Positions 1 to 12,335 of a DNA stretch of 64,000 nucleotides are shown here, piece by piece. The notes under the pieces were generated by a model, which had not been told where the DNA came from, made no database searches, and saw nothing but the letters and a program-made list of their open reading frames with translations. Within the stretch, counting starts at the first letter, position 1, and every line of letters begins with the position of its first letter. The translations under genes and the position numbers were made by a program. Source of the DNA: Glandiceps talaboti (Eukaryota; Hemichordata; Enteropneusta; Spengelidae); assembly GCF_964340395.1 (NCBI RefSeq), contig NC_135571.1:5563953-5627952 (forward strand), written 5' to 3'.

Positions 1-255
1 TGCACATTTCCGCAATAGCGGGAATCGGTAGTGAAAGGGTTAAGCGTTGCCATCAACAGGCTTGTGGTTTACGACAATATGAGCTTTATGAAGGAGAGAT
101 ATATAAATATATATATATATATCGGTACTTGTTTTATATATAGAAATTATTGAAAGCATGTACGGTTGCTGTTATTTGTTTATTGGAGCAAATGTAACTT
201 AATATATTTTGTTCCCACTGAAAAATACATTAACCTTTAACTGGGAATGGTTTCA

Positions 256-596
256 TCCTTGAGTTGCATTACGTGACTAACAGTCATTGATAGGGCTGTG
301 TACAGTCTGGTTTTCTGTCTGTGTAAACATTACAAGTATATAGCAGTTTCCGTTTAATCCTTGAGTTGGATTACGAGACTACTACTACTACTAGTACTAC
401 TACATTGATACGGCTGTGTACAGTCTGGCTTTCTGTCTGTGTAAACATTACAAGTATATAGCAGTTTCCGTTTAATCCTTGAGTTGTATTACGTGACTAC
501 TACTACTACTACTAGTACTAGTCATTGATAGGGCTATGTACAGTCTGGTTTTCTGTCTGTGTAAACATTACGAGTATATAACAGTTTCCATTTGTC
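256..596. repeat. Three tandem copies of a ~115 bp unit
   Basis: Units begin at about 256, 358 and 476, each opening with TCCTTGAGTTG and sharing a block around TACAGTCTGG and GTAAACATTAC. Copies 2 and 3 carry an ACT trinucleotide run of different length, which accounts for the unit-length difference. No coding potential is seen. Confidence 0.85.
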
Positions 597-2099
597 AACA
601 AACTGTACATGGAATACAGATATGGCTTGATCAGAATTATGCATATAACATCTACATCAAAATAAATCAAAATAAATCATGAATAAGAATGAAACATATG
701 AAAATAATATTTCCTTCTACAGCTGCTCATGTTAATATTCTAACATATGGTCACCTACATTTTGTACACCTACAAATCTACTACGCTTACTAAAACTCCC
801 TAAGGGGCTTTGTTGGCAGAGGTTCAATACTTGAAATGCCAAACTTTGGGAGGGTATGCATTTTTAAAATTATAAGGTTGTATTTGGAAGGTGTGTAGGG
901 AGGGGGGAGGGGGAGGTGTGTAAGTAGGATCACATCTCCGATACTGATAGCAAGTTTTTCTCAAATGGCCACACACTCATTGCCTTTCAATGCTTAACTA
1001 TCTTGATTATAATATAAGGTGATTCTATCCACATAACCCGAACACTGCTATCACCCACTTCTGTACCCACATACTGCATCAACAAGTTTTTAATGAAAGT
1101 TACATGTTCCAGTCTGCTGTGTTCAAATGAAAATCCACTCCGCTGAAAATTTAATTCAATACAAGAACAGTTTCAGTTTTGTGTCTAACTTACTTTGCCG
1201 ATAGCATGATTTCCATAGTAGTATTACTAATTCCAGATGACAGGGTGAACTCTTGGAGAAGATGAACAGAATTGAAAAATAGTAATTTTGGAAATGAAAA
1301 TAGCTAAAAGCTATTTCCCATTAATTTCATTGGGTGAAAGAAAATTGGACACTGGAAACTGAAATTTGATACAGCGCATACTGATGTTTTCACAAATGGG
1401 CAAGAAATTGCCAGAAGCAATAACTACAAACATTTCTAATTCTATTTTTAAAATCAGAACTAAACCATAATTGACAACAGCTCAATTCTTTGAAAAATGT
1501 ATTACTTCTCATCAAATACTACCGGTAATCAATATTATGTCTACCCACCGATTCGTGCTTTAATTTCAAGACATCCTACAATCATTTTGTATAAGTACAT
1601 TATACATTTTCTAGTTCTCAACACTGTGAAAAAAGCCTTTGTGCAGACCAAGTCACATAACATCTAATAATGTTGTAGAACTTTGTATTTATTTTGGTGT
1701 ATGAAAAATTGTCCTTTGTACAATCAACTGTGAGGGCGCTGTTCTTCCTGTTTGTGCATCCCATGGGGGTATAACCATTGCTATGTTAGTGCATGAAGCA
1801 TGGCAGAATGGCAGTTAAGAATGTGTCAGGCATACTTCAATTTATTAGACAGTAAAGGGAAAAGTAGATATTACTACTAAACCTCTCATCTGTTTGGCCT
1901 GCTGTATTTATTGCAGTTGTTATTGACACTTTTCTAAAAACATGAATCTGGATATATACAGGTAGTATGACAACTTGTATTTAGTATGTTAGTGGGACTT
2001 TTTACCATGAAAAATCGTTGATGCATATTTAGCTGAAATAAATCTACTGAAAAAAAACATATGACTACAGTATTGTAATATCGATAACAATAATTTTGG
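597..2099. other. Non-coding stretch, nothing recognised
   Basis: AT-rich sequence with stops in all frames. I see no convincing exon, RNA gene or structured repeat here apart from short homopolymer and G-rich tracts near 897-915. Confidence 0.6.
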
Positions 2100-2395
2100 A
2101 TTAAAGGGGCGGGGCACAAACTGAGTTTATGTTTTTGGGATGTCATTTTTTCTTCATATTAAAAGGTACTCACAGTATAATTTCTACTTTGCTGACATAT
2201 ACTTTATTATCATCACTTGTAAATGACTGAACTCAAACTTGGTATTACAATATAACTTACAAACGATCTAATCATGTAATTTATTATATGTATAAAAAAA
2301 ATAATGTGTAGGAACTCCCTAGTATGCAATCAACAGTTCTAACAATACCAGAACACAAATTGTAATGTCATAGAAGACATACATCCACATTGACA
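2100..2395 (+). repeat. Dispersed repeat family B, copy 1
   Basis: Opens with a TTAAAGGGGC-type end, then GGTACTCACAGTAT (from 2165), and ends near TTGTAATGTCAT. The same order of blocks recurs at 42669-42945 in the same orientation, including the TATGCAATCAAC block. No transposase-like ORF is visible. It is probably a short non-autonomous element. Confidence 0.7.
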
Positions 2396-2989
2396 CTATA
2401 CTAGAATAGTTAAATGGGTAACCCGTCTCTGGGCTCGAAATTAACAGTAGTCCCATGTCCACAGACTACCAATTCTTGCCATGGGGCTACCATAGTTTGC
2501 AGCTGGTAGCCCACTCAGGCTACCACTGATCATAGGATGATTTAAACGATGGAAGATTTACAGACTTTTTTCCACATGAGGATCTCTGTTTTCAGTTCAG
2601 GAATACAAAGAAAAAAGTTAATTTTCAGCCTTGTTTCTTCAGGTGAAGTATTGTTAAGAGGTTAATGGCTCTGGCAGGATTCATGAGGGCATGTACACTT
2701 GATAAATGTTTTTTGTAAGTGTTTTCATGTAAGCAAAAAGCATATAAATTCAGCTTGTGCCACTTTAAGAGATATCAAAACTTAGCTCTCACTTTCATAA
2801 ATTTACATTAAGGATGCACAGAAAAGGAAAAGTATTGATTTTGTGTTTGTGCAATGTCTTGTCGATAAATAAGATATGAAAGTGGTTTTCTTGACAGATA
2901 ACATCCACTGAATGCCTAAATTGAAACATGGTGTTTCATGTCCATACAAATGTATCTGTCATCATTTATGCAAATATATGCTCATGTTT

Positions 2990-3314
2990 GGTTCCAGATT
3001 CCTGACCCCCACCTAGTTTTCCACGCCACTCCTAAACTTTTTTTGTATGTATTTGAGAAAAAAATAATTGAACATTTTGAAGTCTCGCAAGAAATAGTGG
3101 ATGCGGAAACTGACATCAACTTAAAAAGACAAATCCGTTCTTCCAATCTGTAATGGCTGTACATCTGATGAGAAGAAACCAATAACACAGAGATCATATG
3201 GAAAACAACGGAAATCATAACTACCTGAACTCGCATATGAAAAAAAAAATATAATAAAATAGAATAAAAAATCTACCTAACCCATCTATTCTAAAATTGA
3301 GTTTAATCGGAACC
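2990..3314 (-). mobile_element. Non-autonomous TIR element family A, copy 1
   Basis: About 325 bp bounded by inverted GGTTCC / GGAACC ends. Read on the minus strand it matches 11350-11677 along its length. The best-kept part encodes LFKLMSVSASTIS in one frame in both copies. There is no complete transposase. It looks like a MITE-type element; the target-site duplication is not clear. Confidence 0.7.
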
Positions 3315-3840
3315 AGACAATATTTTTTTGCCAGGCCTAAGTATGTTTACCCATAGTTGATTCAATACTGTTCATTGTGTTCGACAGTATATGTACAACA
3401 ACGTAAGTCATCATACATGTATCTAGCAAAACAGTCTAAAATAGATTCCAGTTACAGTTTGTACAGCTTTAAAATACCACACACCATGCATGTTACGATT
3501 TAGAATTTCAAGAATGAACTCAGAAAATACCAAAAGGCTATGCACACGTCACCATTCTCACTTGTTTTGGTCCACCTACATCTAAGACATTATATAGATT
3601 AAATTTGAAATAGAGCTTGACTACTGAGTAGGAACGCATAATTTAACGACAAAAATAAGTACGCAAGTAATTTACCTTATAGAGCAGAAAAGCCGAATAT
3701 AATAATTACTATGCCAACAGCTATTCTGATAATGTTCACCTGGCATCACAAATTTGTAGGGTATCATCTGTGACTCTAATGGCATATAAAATATATAGTA
3801 AACTACATATGTACATGTATGTACGTTGATTGTGCAGTTT

Positions 3841-5220
3841 GGGTTATTTTTTACTGACGTTTTCATCGATGAAAATAGCATGTGTTTTAACCGTGGTTTC
3901 AAACGGCTGTCGTGGACAGTTTTTATTTGTTTCACACTGATATTTTCCACCATCAAAAATATCGTATGGTTTCAACGATGGCTTTTGTGCAATTTTTTTT
4001 AACTGATATCTTCTACTAATAAAAATAGCATCTGTTTCAACCGGAGTTTCAAACGGCTGTTGTGGACAGATGTTGTTTGTTTTACTGATATTCTGCACCA
4101 TCAAAAATAGTGTATGGTTTCAACAATGGCTTTTGTGCAGTTGGTTTTTATAACTGATCTACCAACAAAAATCGCATCTTGTCTCAACAGTGGTTTTCAA
4201 TGCACAAATGCAAAAAGTAACGTGCCATTTTGGTTGATTTTGCACTAATATTTTTCAGTGACAAAAATAGATATGGTTTCAATGAACAAATGGAAATTAA
4301 CATGCGATTTTGGTTGGGTTTTTTTAAAACATATTTTCAACCAAAAATTGTATTTTCAAGTGTTTTTTTCATTGCTATTTTCTGAGAAAAAGTATGTTTT
4401 GCATCTCTGGTTTTCAAGCACAATTAATGCAAATTAGCATGACTATATGTGGTAATATTTTTGTTGTTTTCCAAAAGACATTTTCAAACCAAAATAGTAC
4501 AAAATCCACGACAACGTAAATAAGAACAGCTTACAAATTGAAAAAAAAAACGAATATATATTAGATTGATTGTATTTATTTTAAGTTGATTTTTTTCACT
4601 GACATTTCCCTGACTTCAATGCCAGATTTCAAAACATAACTGACAAGTATTTCAATTGATTTTTTCCCACTAGCATTATGAGTTCTCTTATGATTTTCAA
4701 AACTTACATGCAAATTAATATATGCAAATAATAATTTGTTTTTCAATGATATCATATTTTGCTTCTTTCAAAGCACACATTTTGTTTTTGTGTGTGTAAT
4801 TTTGTTTTTTCTTTTTCTCCGATATTTACACCGGTTTTGGTAAAAAATATATTTGCATATAGTTATTTCAACAATAGCTTTCAAAGCATGAATGCAAATG
4901 ACAATGAATGATTCTTTTACATTCTGACTGGTAAAAACAGTACAATAATATCATTTAAGGCTTACAAAACTTAAATGCAATTTTACATTTTTTCTCCTCA
5001 TATTTTCATCAACAGAAATAACATATTTGGTTTCAAGTACCATGGCTTTTCATTGTCTTTACGATATGACATTTGCCCCACACTATCAGCTACCACTAAC
5101 ATTGCTTTGAAGCCTGATAGGGTTGATAAACATGACAAAATCTTACATTCTAGGTTTTCCATGATAAAAACATGATGAAAATGACTGTGCGGGTGGCTGT
5201 GGATGAATTTTAAATTGCAT
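3841..5220. repeat. Degenerate long-period repeat, part 1
   Basis: Two recognisable ~150 bp units (compare 3871 with 4021, and 3951 with 4099) share AAAAATAGCATxTGTTT, TCAAACGGCTGT and ATGGTTTCAAC blocks. Fainter echoes (CAAAAATA near TTTTCA, and cAAATGCAAATT) continue to the minisatellite. Nothing coding is seen. Confidence 0.55.
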
Positions 5221-5261
5221 CTCATGCACCTCACGACTCTAGTGTGACGACTTTGACTATA

Positions 5262-5942
5262 CTGTGAGTGGCGGTGTAAATGGTTATGATACTGTATAGG
5301 GACTAGACTGGTGGAGGTGTAAATGGTAACAATACTGTATAGGAACTAGACTGTGAGTGGAGGTGTAAATGGTAATGATACTGTATAGGAACTAGACTGT
5401 GAGTGGAGGTGTAAATGGTAACAATACTTTATAGGAACTAGACTGTGAGTGGAGGTGTAAATGGTAACAATACTTTATAGGAACTAGACTGTGAGTGGAG
5501 GTGTAAATGGCTATGATACTGTATAGGAACTAGACTGTGAATGGAGGTGTAAATGGTAATGATACTGTATAGGAACTAGACTGTGAGTGGAGGTGTAAAT
5601 GGTAACAATACTTTATAGGAACTAGACTGTGAGTGGAGGTGTAAATGGTAACAATACTTTATAGGAACTAGACTGTGAATGGAGGTGTAAATGGTAATGA
5701 TACAGTATAGGAACTAGACTGTGAATGGAGGACTGGTGTAAATGGTAACGATACTGTATAGGAACTAGACTGTGAGTGGAGGTGTAAATGGTAATGATAC
5801 TGTATAGGAACTAGACTGTGAGTGGAGGTGTAAATGGTAACGATACTGTATAGGAACTAGACTGTGAGTGGAGGTGTAAATGGTAACGATACTGTATAGG
5901 AACTAGACTGTGAGTGGAGGTGTAAATGGTAATGATACTTTA
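5262..5942. repeat. 46-bp minisatellite, about 15 copies
   Basis: The unit reads GGAGGTGTAAATGGTAAYGA, then TACTGTATAGGAACTAGACT, then GTGAGT. Copies differ mostly at AAC/AAT and CTGT/CTTT positions. One unit has an 8-base insertion near 5730. A lone related unit lies at about 40850-40894. Confidence 0.95.
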
Positions 5943-7290
5943 TAAAAGCACACACACAATTTCCATTTAGTACATGTATCTTCTGTTCGCTGGCACTTTG
6001 ACTAACAAATATACAAATATATCATATAATGATTTGAACGGAGACTTTAAAAGCAAAAACACAATTACGGATATATTTATGGTTTTTTTCACTGACATTT
6101 TGACCAACATGAAAATATACTGGCATTAAATTGCTTTTAGCACTCAAACGCAGAGGAGGGTGAGCATTTTTAATGGCTTTGACATCTTGACCAGCAAAAA
6201 TATCATATCACTGCCTTAAAAAGTACACATGTAATTTAGGAAGTGTATCACTGTTCTGTTTTCACTGATAACATAATAACGTTAACGACCGGATTTTCAG
6301 AACCCAAATTTTTGCAAACACTGGTGAGCATTTCTTAATGGTTTTAACATCTTGACCAGAAAAAATAACATTTACAGTGCTTCCAATCAAAATATGAACG
6401 ATAAAGTACATGTACTGCAGCGTATTGATAGAGTACTGATGCACTGACGTCTATTTACCTAGTATTATTAGCCACAACATTGCCTACTCAGCGGCAAAGT
6501 TGAATGACTGTTTACTTTAATAATGCCACCTAACAGGCACTCAATATTTATTGTTGCAAATAAACCCTGTCTATTGGCAGATATTATCATGGCTTGATGT
6601 ACAGAGTGATGTATCATAATTTGACAACAAACATCAGTAACTGTGAGAGGCATCAAATTTAAATTTGTAATGACTGAAGGTATTAGTATTGATGTGCACA
6701 ATTGTGGTACATCTTTGATCTGACCTTACTAAATTCTGTACATAGACACAGGCCCATTTCGGTAATAATGTATCAATATGTTGAGGTAGTTTGTCATTCA
6801 TACTTTGACTGGAAGCACTGCAATAGTTTCAATTCCAGCTTACAAAGTACACATGCAACAAGTCATTGAAAATGACATAGTCCCTGCTATGATTGGGTTT
6901 TAAGGAACTGTCAGTTTATGTTGTCATTTTCAAACCTGGTTAATGTTGTTTGGCCTCATATGGTTGTTTTTGATATCACTACACTGTTCAAGCATGTCTG
7001 AGTTATGCCTTTGGACATGAAAACCGCGCCAACAAAATGGCTGCCAGGCAGCCATATTGGATCGTATCACGACAACAATGGATATGCACATGTATGTCAT
7101 AGAACACTGGCCTAATACCAACTTTGAACGAGGTAGTATATATAATACTGGCCTAATACCAACTTTGAACTTCGTCCAGCAGGGACTAATTAGGAAGTAT
7201 TTAATGTTTTTTTTCTCACAAACATTTTGACCAAAACTACCAGACTTACATGTACATGTATGTAAACAATGTTGACCACCAAAAATAACA
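5943..7290. repeat. Degenerate long-period repeat, part 2
   Basis: Continues the motif seen before the minisatellite: TTGACCAGMAAAAATAACAT, TTTCAA and a GTACACATGCAA block recur at irregular spacing near 6108, 6195, 6350, 6790 and 7270. A short direct repeat of the block CTGGCCTAATACCAACTTTG occurs at 7107 and 7148. No gene is seen. Confidence 0.45.
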
Positions 7291-8759
7291 TTAAAAATGG
7301 ATTATAAAGGCATACTGGCCGCAATGGACACTATTTTCTCAGTATATTTGTTCTTTGTTTTAATTATAATTTTGTCGCTGCACCTGAGCACATATAATGA
7401 CCTCATGTTCAAACCCAATCAATCTTCCACACATTTATAAAATATTCATTAAAATGTTTTAGCAACATTGCTTTTCACAACTGTAAACATGTAAATGCCA
7501 TGCAGGGATAGTTTTCATCAATGTTTGAGGTCAGTACGGTGTCAAAGTAGACTGGGCATGCACTATTTCTCAAAAGTTGTTTGACATGCTGGCGTTTTTA
7601 TTCCACGGCCAAAGCTATCATCAGCTGCAAAGAAACATACCCAGATTCGAGAAAACATGGGGGGAAATTAATATTCGGGGGGGGGGGGGGGGGGGAATCC
7701 ATCGATGGGAAGCAATCAGTGGAGATTGCGACCTTAAGACCAATCGCAATGTTGCAAAATTCCTAATCGATAGTAGACATGTAAATCTTATATATAGTAT
7801 AACGATGAAAATATGTGCATAATAAACTGTCATCGAATCATGTATGTATTAGTCCTAAGTACTAGCTAGGTTTGAGTTCTGTCAACTCCACTTGATGGTT
7901 AAGTATGCCAAAGTACACGTGTAGAACACTTAAAACTGCATATTAGAATGTTTTATTGAAACCGTTTTGTTAAATATAATGACTTAATCCTCGCAGTATC
8001 GTACACACTGCGCATTACTGAATCACTTGTACATGCATGTACACATATTTGTGTAGCAGCAATGGTGCAATATATCCAATAAAATGGACTTTTAGGTCCG
8101 CACCCAAAAACTACATGTAGCACCCCAATGAATAATAGTTTCAACTTTAACTATACTACTTTATAGATAAAACAGACATATACAATATATAATTATTGCC
8201 ATTTTAACAATTTACAGTGAATATACTGTTGGTCATCTGATTAAAAAAATATTCTTTTTACAGTGATAGCTACAGCAGGTTTACATTGTAAATATATATA
8301 CATGTATATTCACTTTATTTATTTATTTATTTTTTTTTTTTATTGCAAAAATAAAATGATATCAATATTATACAAGTCATCTAAATATATAAGACACTGG
8401 CAATTTTTGGAAACCGAAATAAAATAGCTTTTCGCTTTGAGTTTGGCTTCTCAAATTCAGTATGCAATGTTGGTATGCTAAAGTTATGACCTAACATGTA
8501 TACCTGAAGCTTTTTAATATGTCCCTTGAATTATTGCTGTAAACAATGCTTTAATAGTGATATTTTTTATTCTCCATTTACTGCAAGTCTCAAGGCATTA
8601 ATAAATTAATATTATCAATTATTATCACTTGTAATGCCTAGACCTTCAAACAACCTGGCTGATTAATTAATTTGAATTACAGGAAGTTAATATCCATGGT
8701 AACTGATTGATTCCTAATATTTTCTAGTAAATTATGACATAAATAAAGGGACCTTGTTA
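7291..8759. other. Non-coding stretch with a G17 tract
   Basis: AT-rich; a run of about 17 G lies at 7678-7695 and an A/T-rich (ATTT) patch at 8310-8345. No supported gene. Confidence 0.55.
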
Positions 8760-9270
8760 CTTCAGTCAAGGATGATTAGTCACGACATCCTAGAGTGACG
8801 AGTATTTTCTATCTGAAATATCGAATAATTCCTGAATAACAGTGATCGGTTGGATGAAATTTTATGGGTATTCATTTTGGAATGGGTATCTACAATTTAC
8901 TAGCCAGTCCACTGTTCTACATTGCTAAGAATAAAGTATTGACAAAACCTTCATGTCACAAGAATTTTCTTGCTGAATTTAGAAAATAATGTTCAATAAT
9001 CATCTTCATGGCCCAGATATAGATTTGCAGGCCAAGGTACGATTGAACAGCGGAAATGCCCGACTTTAGGAAGCTGTGCACCCTTTGTCTTCAAACTGAT
9101 ATCCTGGCCATAAAGGTTTTATCATATACCGTATTAGTAGCATGAAAACTTTGAATCACGTAACCACTTCAACTGATATGGAAATATTATTATGTAGAAC
9201 GAACAGCGTATATATTCCATATTTTTTGTTGAACCTGGCTCGGGAGTCGTGTATGTTATAATACACATAT
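8760..9270 (+). repeat. Dispersed repeat family D, probable diverged copy
   Basis: The start (GAGTGACGAGTATTTTCT near 8793) and the end (TATATTCCATA followed by GTTGAACCTGGCTCG near 9210-9242) match the two ends of the repeat at 43680-43930. The middle is diverged or interrupted. Confidence 0.45.
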
Positions 9271-9758
9271 AAAGTCTCATAAATAGTTTGTATTTGATAG
9301 AAAATATTTGTTTAACATCCTTTACAGGAAACTAATTGACCTACATTTTCAAAGAGGTTGATGATGAATCATGACATTTCAAAATTTAAGAACAAGTGAA
9401 CCCTGGAGATGACGACAATGATCCCCATTTGAACTGTCTAAGTTGATATGCAGAACACTGGATTACTAAATTAAGGTTAGGAATACAGATGTAAAGGTGA
9501 AAACCCCTAACCTACGACTGATTTGTCTCAACAATGATGGATCATTGGATGGATAGAATGTTGAACAGTGGACTAAGTAACTGTACAAAAATGTGCATAT
9601 GTACATTTAGTTTCTTATTTAGATTTGCTCATTTTTGTTCTGCTCTATATATGTAATATACATGTAAAATATAAAAAACATTTAATATTTTTGGCGAAGA
9701 TATTTCACTCAGTAGACCCAATCCATCATACTAATTTTACACTTTACTGTTCATTGTG

Positions 9759-9954
<196 letters not shown>

Positions 9955-10055
9955 GAAGTCAGTGGTAAGATTTGTCCGTAGTACAGTGCTCGATACGTCT
10001 GCACGCAGAGCGGAGTATATGTTGAGGGTAGAAGAAAATCAAGTCGGGTTTTTCG

Positions 10056-10097
10056 TCTCTACAAGCCTGTTTCGTGAGTAAATCACTCGTCAGGAGA
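10056..10097 (-). ncRNA. Type I minimal hammerhead ribozyme
   Basis: Read on the minus strand: UCUC (stem I), CUGACGA core, stem II GUGA-UUUAC-UCAC, GAAA core, a very short stem III (ACA-GGCU-UGU), then a UA cleavage dinucleotide and GAGA, which closes stem I. All invariant core positions (CUGANGA and GAAA) are present. The predicted cut lies between plus-strand positions 10060 and 10059. Short stem III is typical of hammerheads in Penelope-like elements and retrozymes. Confidence 0.75.
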
Positions 10098-10133
10098 TGT
10101 TGATGTACATCAACATGAAACTGTACATCAACA

Positions 10134-10175
10134 TCTCCTGACGTGTGATTTACTCACGAAACAGGCTTGTAGAGA
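10134..10175 (+). ncRNA. Hammerhead-like sequence, altered core
   Basis: The opposite arm repeats the same layout on the plus strand (UCUC, core, GUGA-UUUAC-UCAC, GAAA, ACA-GGCU-UGU-A, GAGA). The first core block reads CUGACGU, not CUGANGA, so the A9-equivalent is U. This is the only mismatch between the 94-base arms. It is probably inactive, because A9 is strongly conserved in the family. Confidence 0.6.
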
Positions 10176-10230
10176 CGAAAAACCCGACTTGATTTTCTTC
10201 TACCCTCAACATATATATATATATATATGT

Positions 10231-10863
10231 GTGTCATCTGTATAGTACCAGTTTAACTCCTTTCAGATATCACAGCTGGGAAATATAAAAGTAACATGTT
10301 CTGGTTACCATGTGTTATGAAATTTGGGTGCATTTTGAATTAAGCAACTTACAAACAGCAATCTGCTGTTATTATGAGAATAGAATCTCTCTATGATTTC
10401 ACAATATAAGCACTTCATCATCCACTGTTCTCTTTGAATAAAAATACTGATATCATTATGAGAAATCTGCATTACAAAAGAACACTTGATTAATTTTTCA
10501 TTGTTTGCATGGAATTATAGAATTGAACCAAATACTCTACGGTCTATCGAGACCTGATGAAAAGACTGTCGGTACATTTAATCTCACAAAAATAATTCAC
10601 AAAATGCTTTTAATAAAACATGTTTTAGTCAATTGGGGAATGGTTTTGGAAAGCGTCTTTTTATATTGGTTGAATTGGGCTGGCTATTGGAGAGTGACAA
10701 AAACTAAATTCATTCAAATTTCAAGAAAAAAATGCCACAGAGATCATTCCTTTATAGTTATTCCATTTTTAACCCTAAGCATGATCATAAGCAACGTATC
10801 TCTTTTTTTTATCTATTACAGTAATATTGCAACCCTGGTAAGAAAGGGAGCAAGTGTTTCACA
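10231..10863. other. Non-coding stretch
   Basis: No supported gene. The 131-codon open frame at 10505-10900 has no recognisable domain and runs into a repeat, so it is not called. Confidence 0.5.
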
Positions 10864-11009
10864 AAGCGTCTACGGCAATTTTGTTTGGGAACCCAGGTAA
10901 AATGAAATGGGAACACAGTAACAGAAAGGGAGAAAGAGGTAAAAAAATGGCAGTGTTTCGCCATAGCGTCTATGGTAATTTTGTTTGGGAACCCAGGTAA
11001 AATGAAATG
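10864..11009. repeat. Tandem repeat, ~103 bp period
   Basis: AGCGTCTAYGGYAATTTTGT followed by TTGGGAACCCAGG and TAAAATGAAATG occurs at about 10864 and again at about 10967. The intervening ACAGAAAGGGAGAAAGAGG block appears in inverted form near 12945, so this unit is related to the repeat at 12713-12975. Confidence 0.75.
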
Positions 11010-11349
11010 TAACTGTAGACTTTACTGCCTTACTAAGTTACTGCCCTTAGCAAAATCACAGTATTATCACCTATACACTCTTATCTCAGTCTACCTCAGT
11101 ACCTGCCTTCTTTTTTACCTAGCCATAAAATGTGAAACTGATTTATTCACTCAGGTTAAAGCCATGACGTCAACAAGCTGACAGCTAAACAAATTAACTC
11201 ATGGATGTAATCTTCATCATTCACACAGTCACAGCTTTGAGAGTAGAGTTTCTATTTTGATGTTAGAAGTATGTAACATGATATGACTATAACATGATAC
11301 ACAATTTTTATATAGTTTAATCTAAGGCCTAATTTTAAAAAAATTGTGT

Positions 11350-11677
11350 GGTTCTGATTATGCTCAGTTTCAGAATAGGTAGGTAGATTTTTTATTTTAT
11401 CTTATTTTATCATATATATTTTTTTTTTCGGTGCAAGTGTCTAGTTCAGGTTTTCCTTGGTTTCCAAATGTCTTTGTTTATTTCATCCTATCAGATGTAC
11501 AGCCTTTACAGATTGGAAGAACAGTTTTATTATGTCTTTTTAAGTTGATGTCAGTTTCTGCATCCACTATTTCTCGTGAAACTTCACAATTTTGCGATTT
11601 TATTTTTTTTTCTTGAAAACGTAAAAAAAGTTTAGAGTAGGCAGTGAAAAGCTAGGTGGGGTTGGGTAACCGGAACC
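11350..11677 (+). mobile_element. Non-autonomous TIR element family A, copy 2
   Basis: 328 bp bounded by GGTTCT and GGAACC, matching the inverse of 2990-3314. Conserved interior blocks include CAGATTGGAAGAAC and TTTTTAAGTTGATGTCAGTT. Encodes LFKLMSVSASTIS in the same relative frame as copy 1, followed by divergent sequence. Confidence 0.7.
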
Positions 11678-12335
11678 AAAGTTATTTTTTTTTCGGCCAA
11701 ATTTACTTCATAAGAATAGGGCCACCGTCCATCATTCAACAAAAAAGAAAATAAATAACACAGTAACTTTTGGAACACAATGACAAATAAAATAGATATT
11801 ACAAAGATAATAGCGTCTTCTCTCCGAGTAAAAAAGCTTTGAATACAAAAACAGACAAACAGAAAATTGTAAGTTGATTTCTGGTCAAAAGTAAGGTCAT
11901 TGCTTTTTCTTGTGTTGGGTACTGTATAAAATAATTTGGTATTAGTTCCTTTCTAGGAGACTAATATAAAGTGTAAAATATCAAAACATGCAGTTCATCT
12001 TCAAGAACATTTGGAAGGTCTTCATTTTGACAAAAAATACTTTTTCTGTCCGTGATAGCTTTACCGACATGTGTTCCAGTTTCAATAGCTAAAGTATGGT
12101 TTTAGCAACAAAATTTTGCTAATGCTATTTTATACCTGGATATATGGATACTTTGTAAATATATTTGGGGTTCTAGCTGAGACTTACATTTTGCATAAAT
12201 CTTGTACATTCATTAATGTGAGCTCTCAGCTGAACTCACAACAACCCTTAAAATGTACTTTGCATGATGAAGTGTACTTATCAATGTGAATTATTCTACT
12301 CAAAGTTCATCGATCAACTTCACACTGTTTTTGCT
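11678..12335. other. Non-coding stretch, nothing recognised
   Basis: AT-rich sequence without supported exons, hairpins or tandem repeats. Confidence 0.5.

Larger units (their letters stand above)
9955..10230. mobile_element. Inverted-repeat retroelement relic with hammerheads
   Basis: Two 94-base arms (10016-10109 and 10122-10215) are inverted copies with a single mismatch and a 12-base spacer. A further 60 bases (9955-10015) lie outside the left arm. Each arm holds a hammerhead-ribozyme-like core, and the element is flanked on both sides by TA repeats. Known family facts: Penelope-like retroelements carry minimal hammerheads in their terminal repeats and often sit in inverted arrangement. 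The assignment to that family is inferred, since no reverse transcriptase is present. Confidence 0.7.

Noticed and set aside
3168-3182. CTGATGAGAAGAAAC resembling a hammerhead core
   Set aside because: The space between CUGAUGA and GAAA is too short for stem II, and stem I is absent.
10505-10900. 131-codon plus-strand frame with hydrophobic stretches
   Set aside because: No homology recognised, no splice context, and it runs into a repeat; composition is that of AT-rich background.
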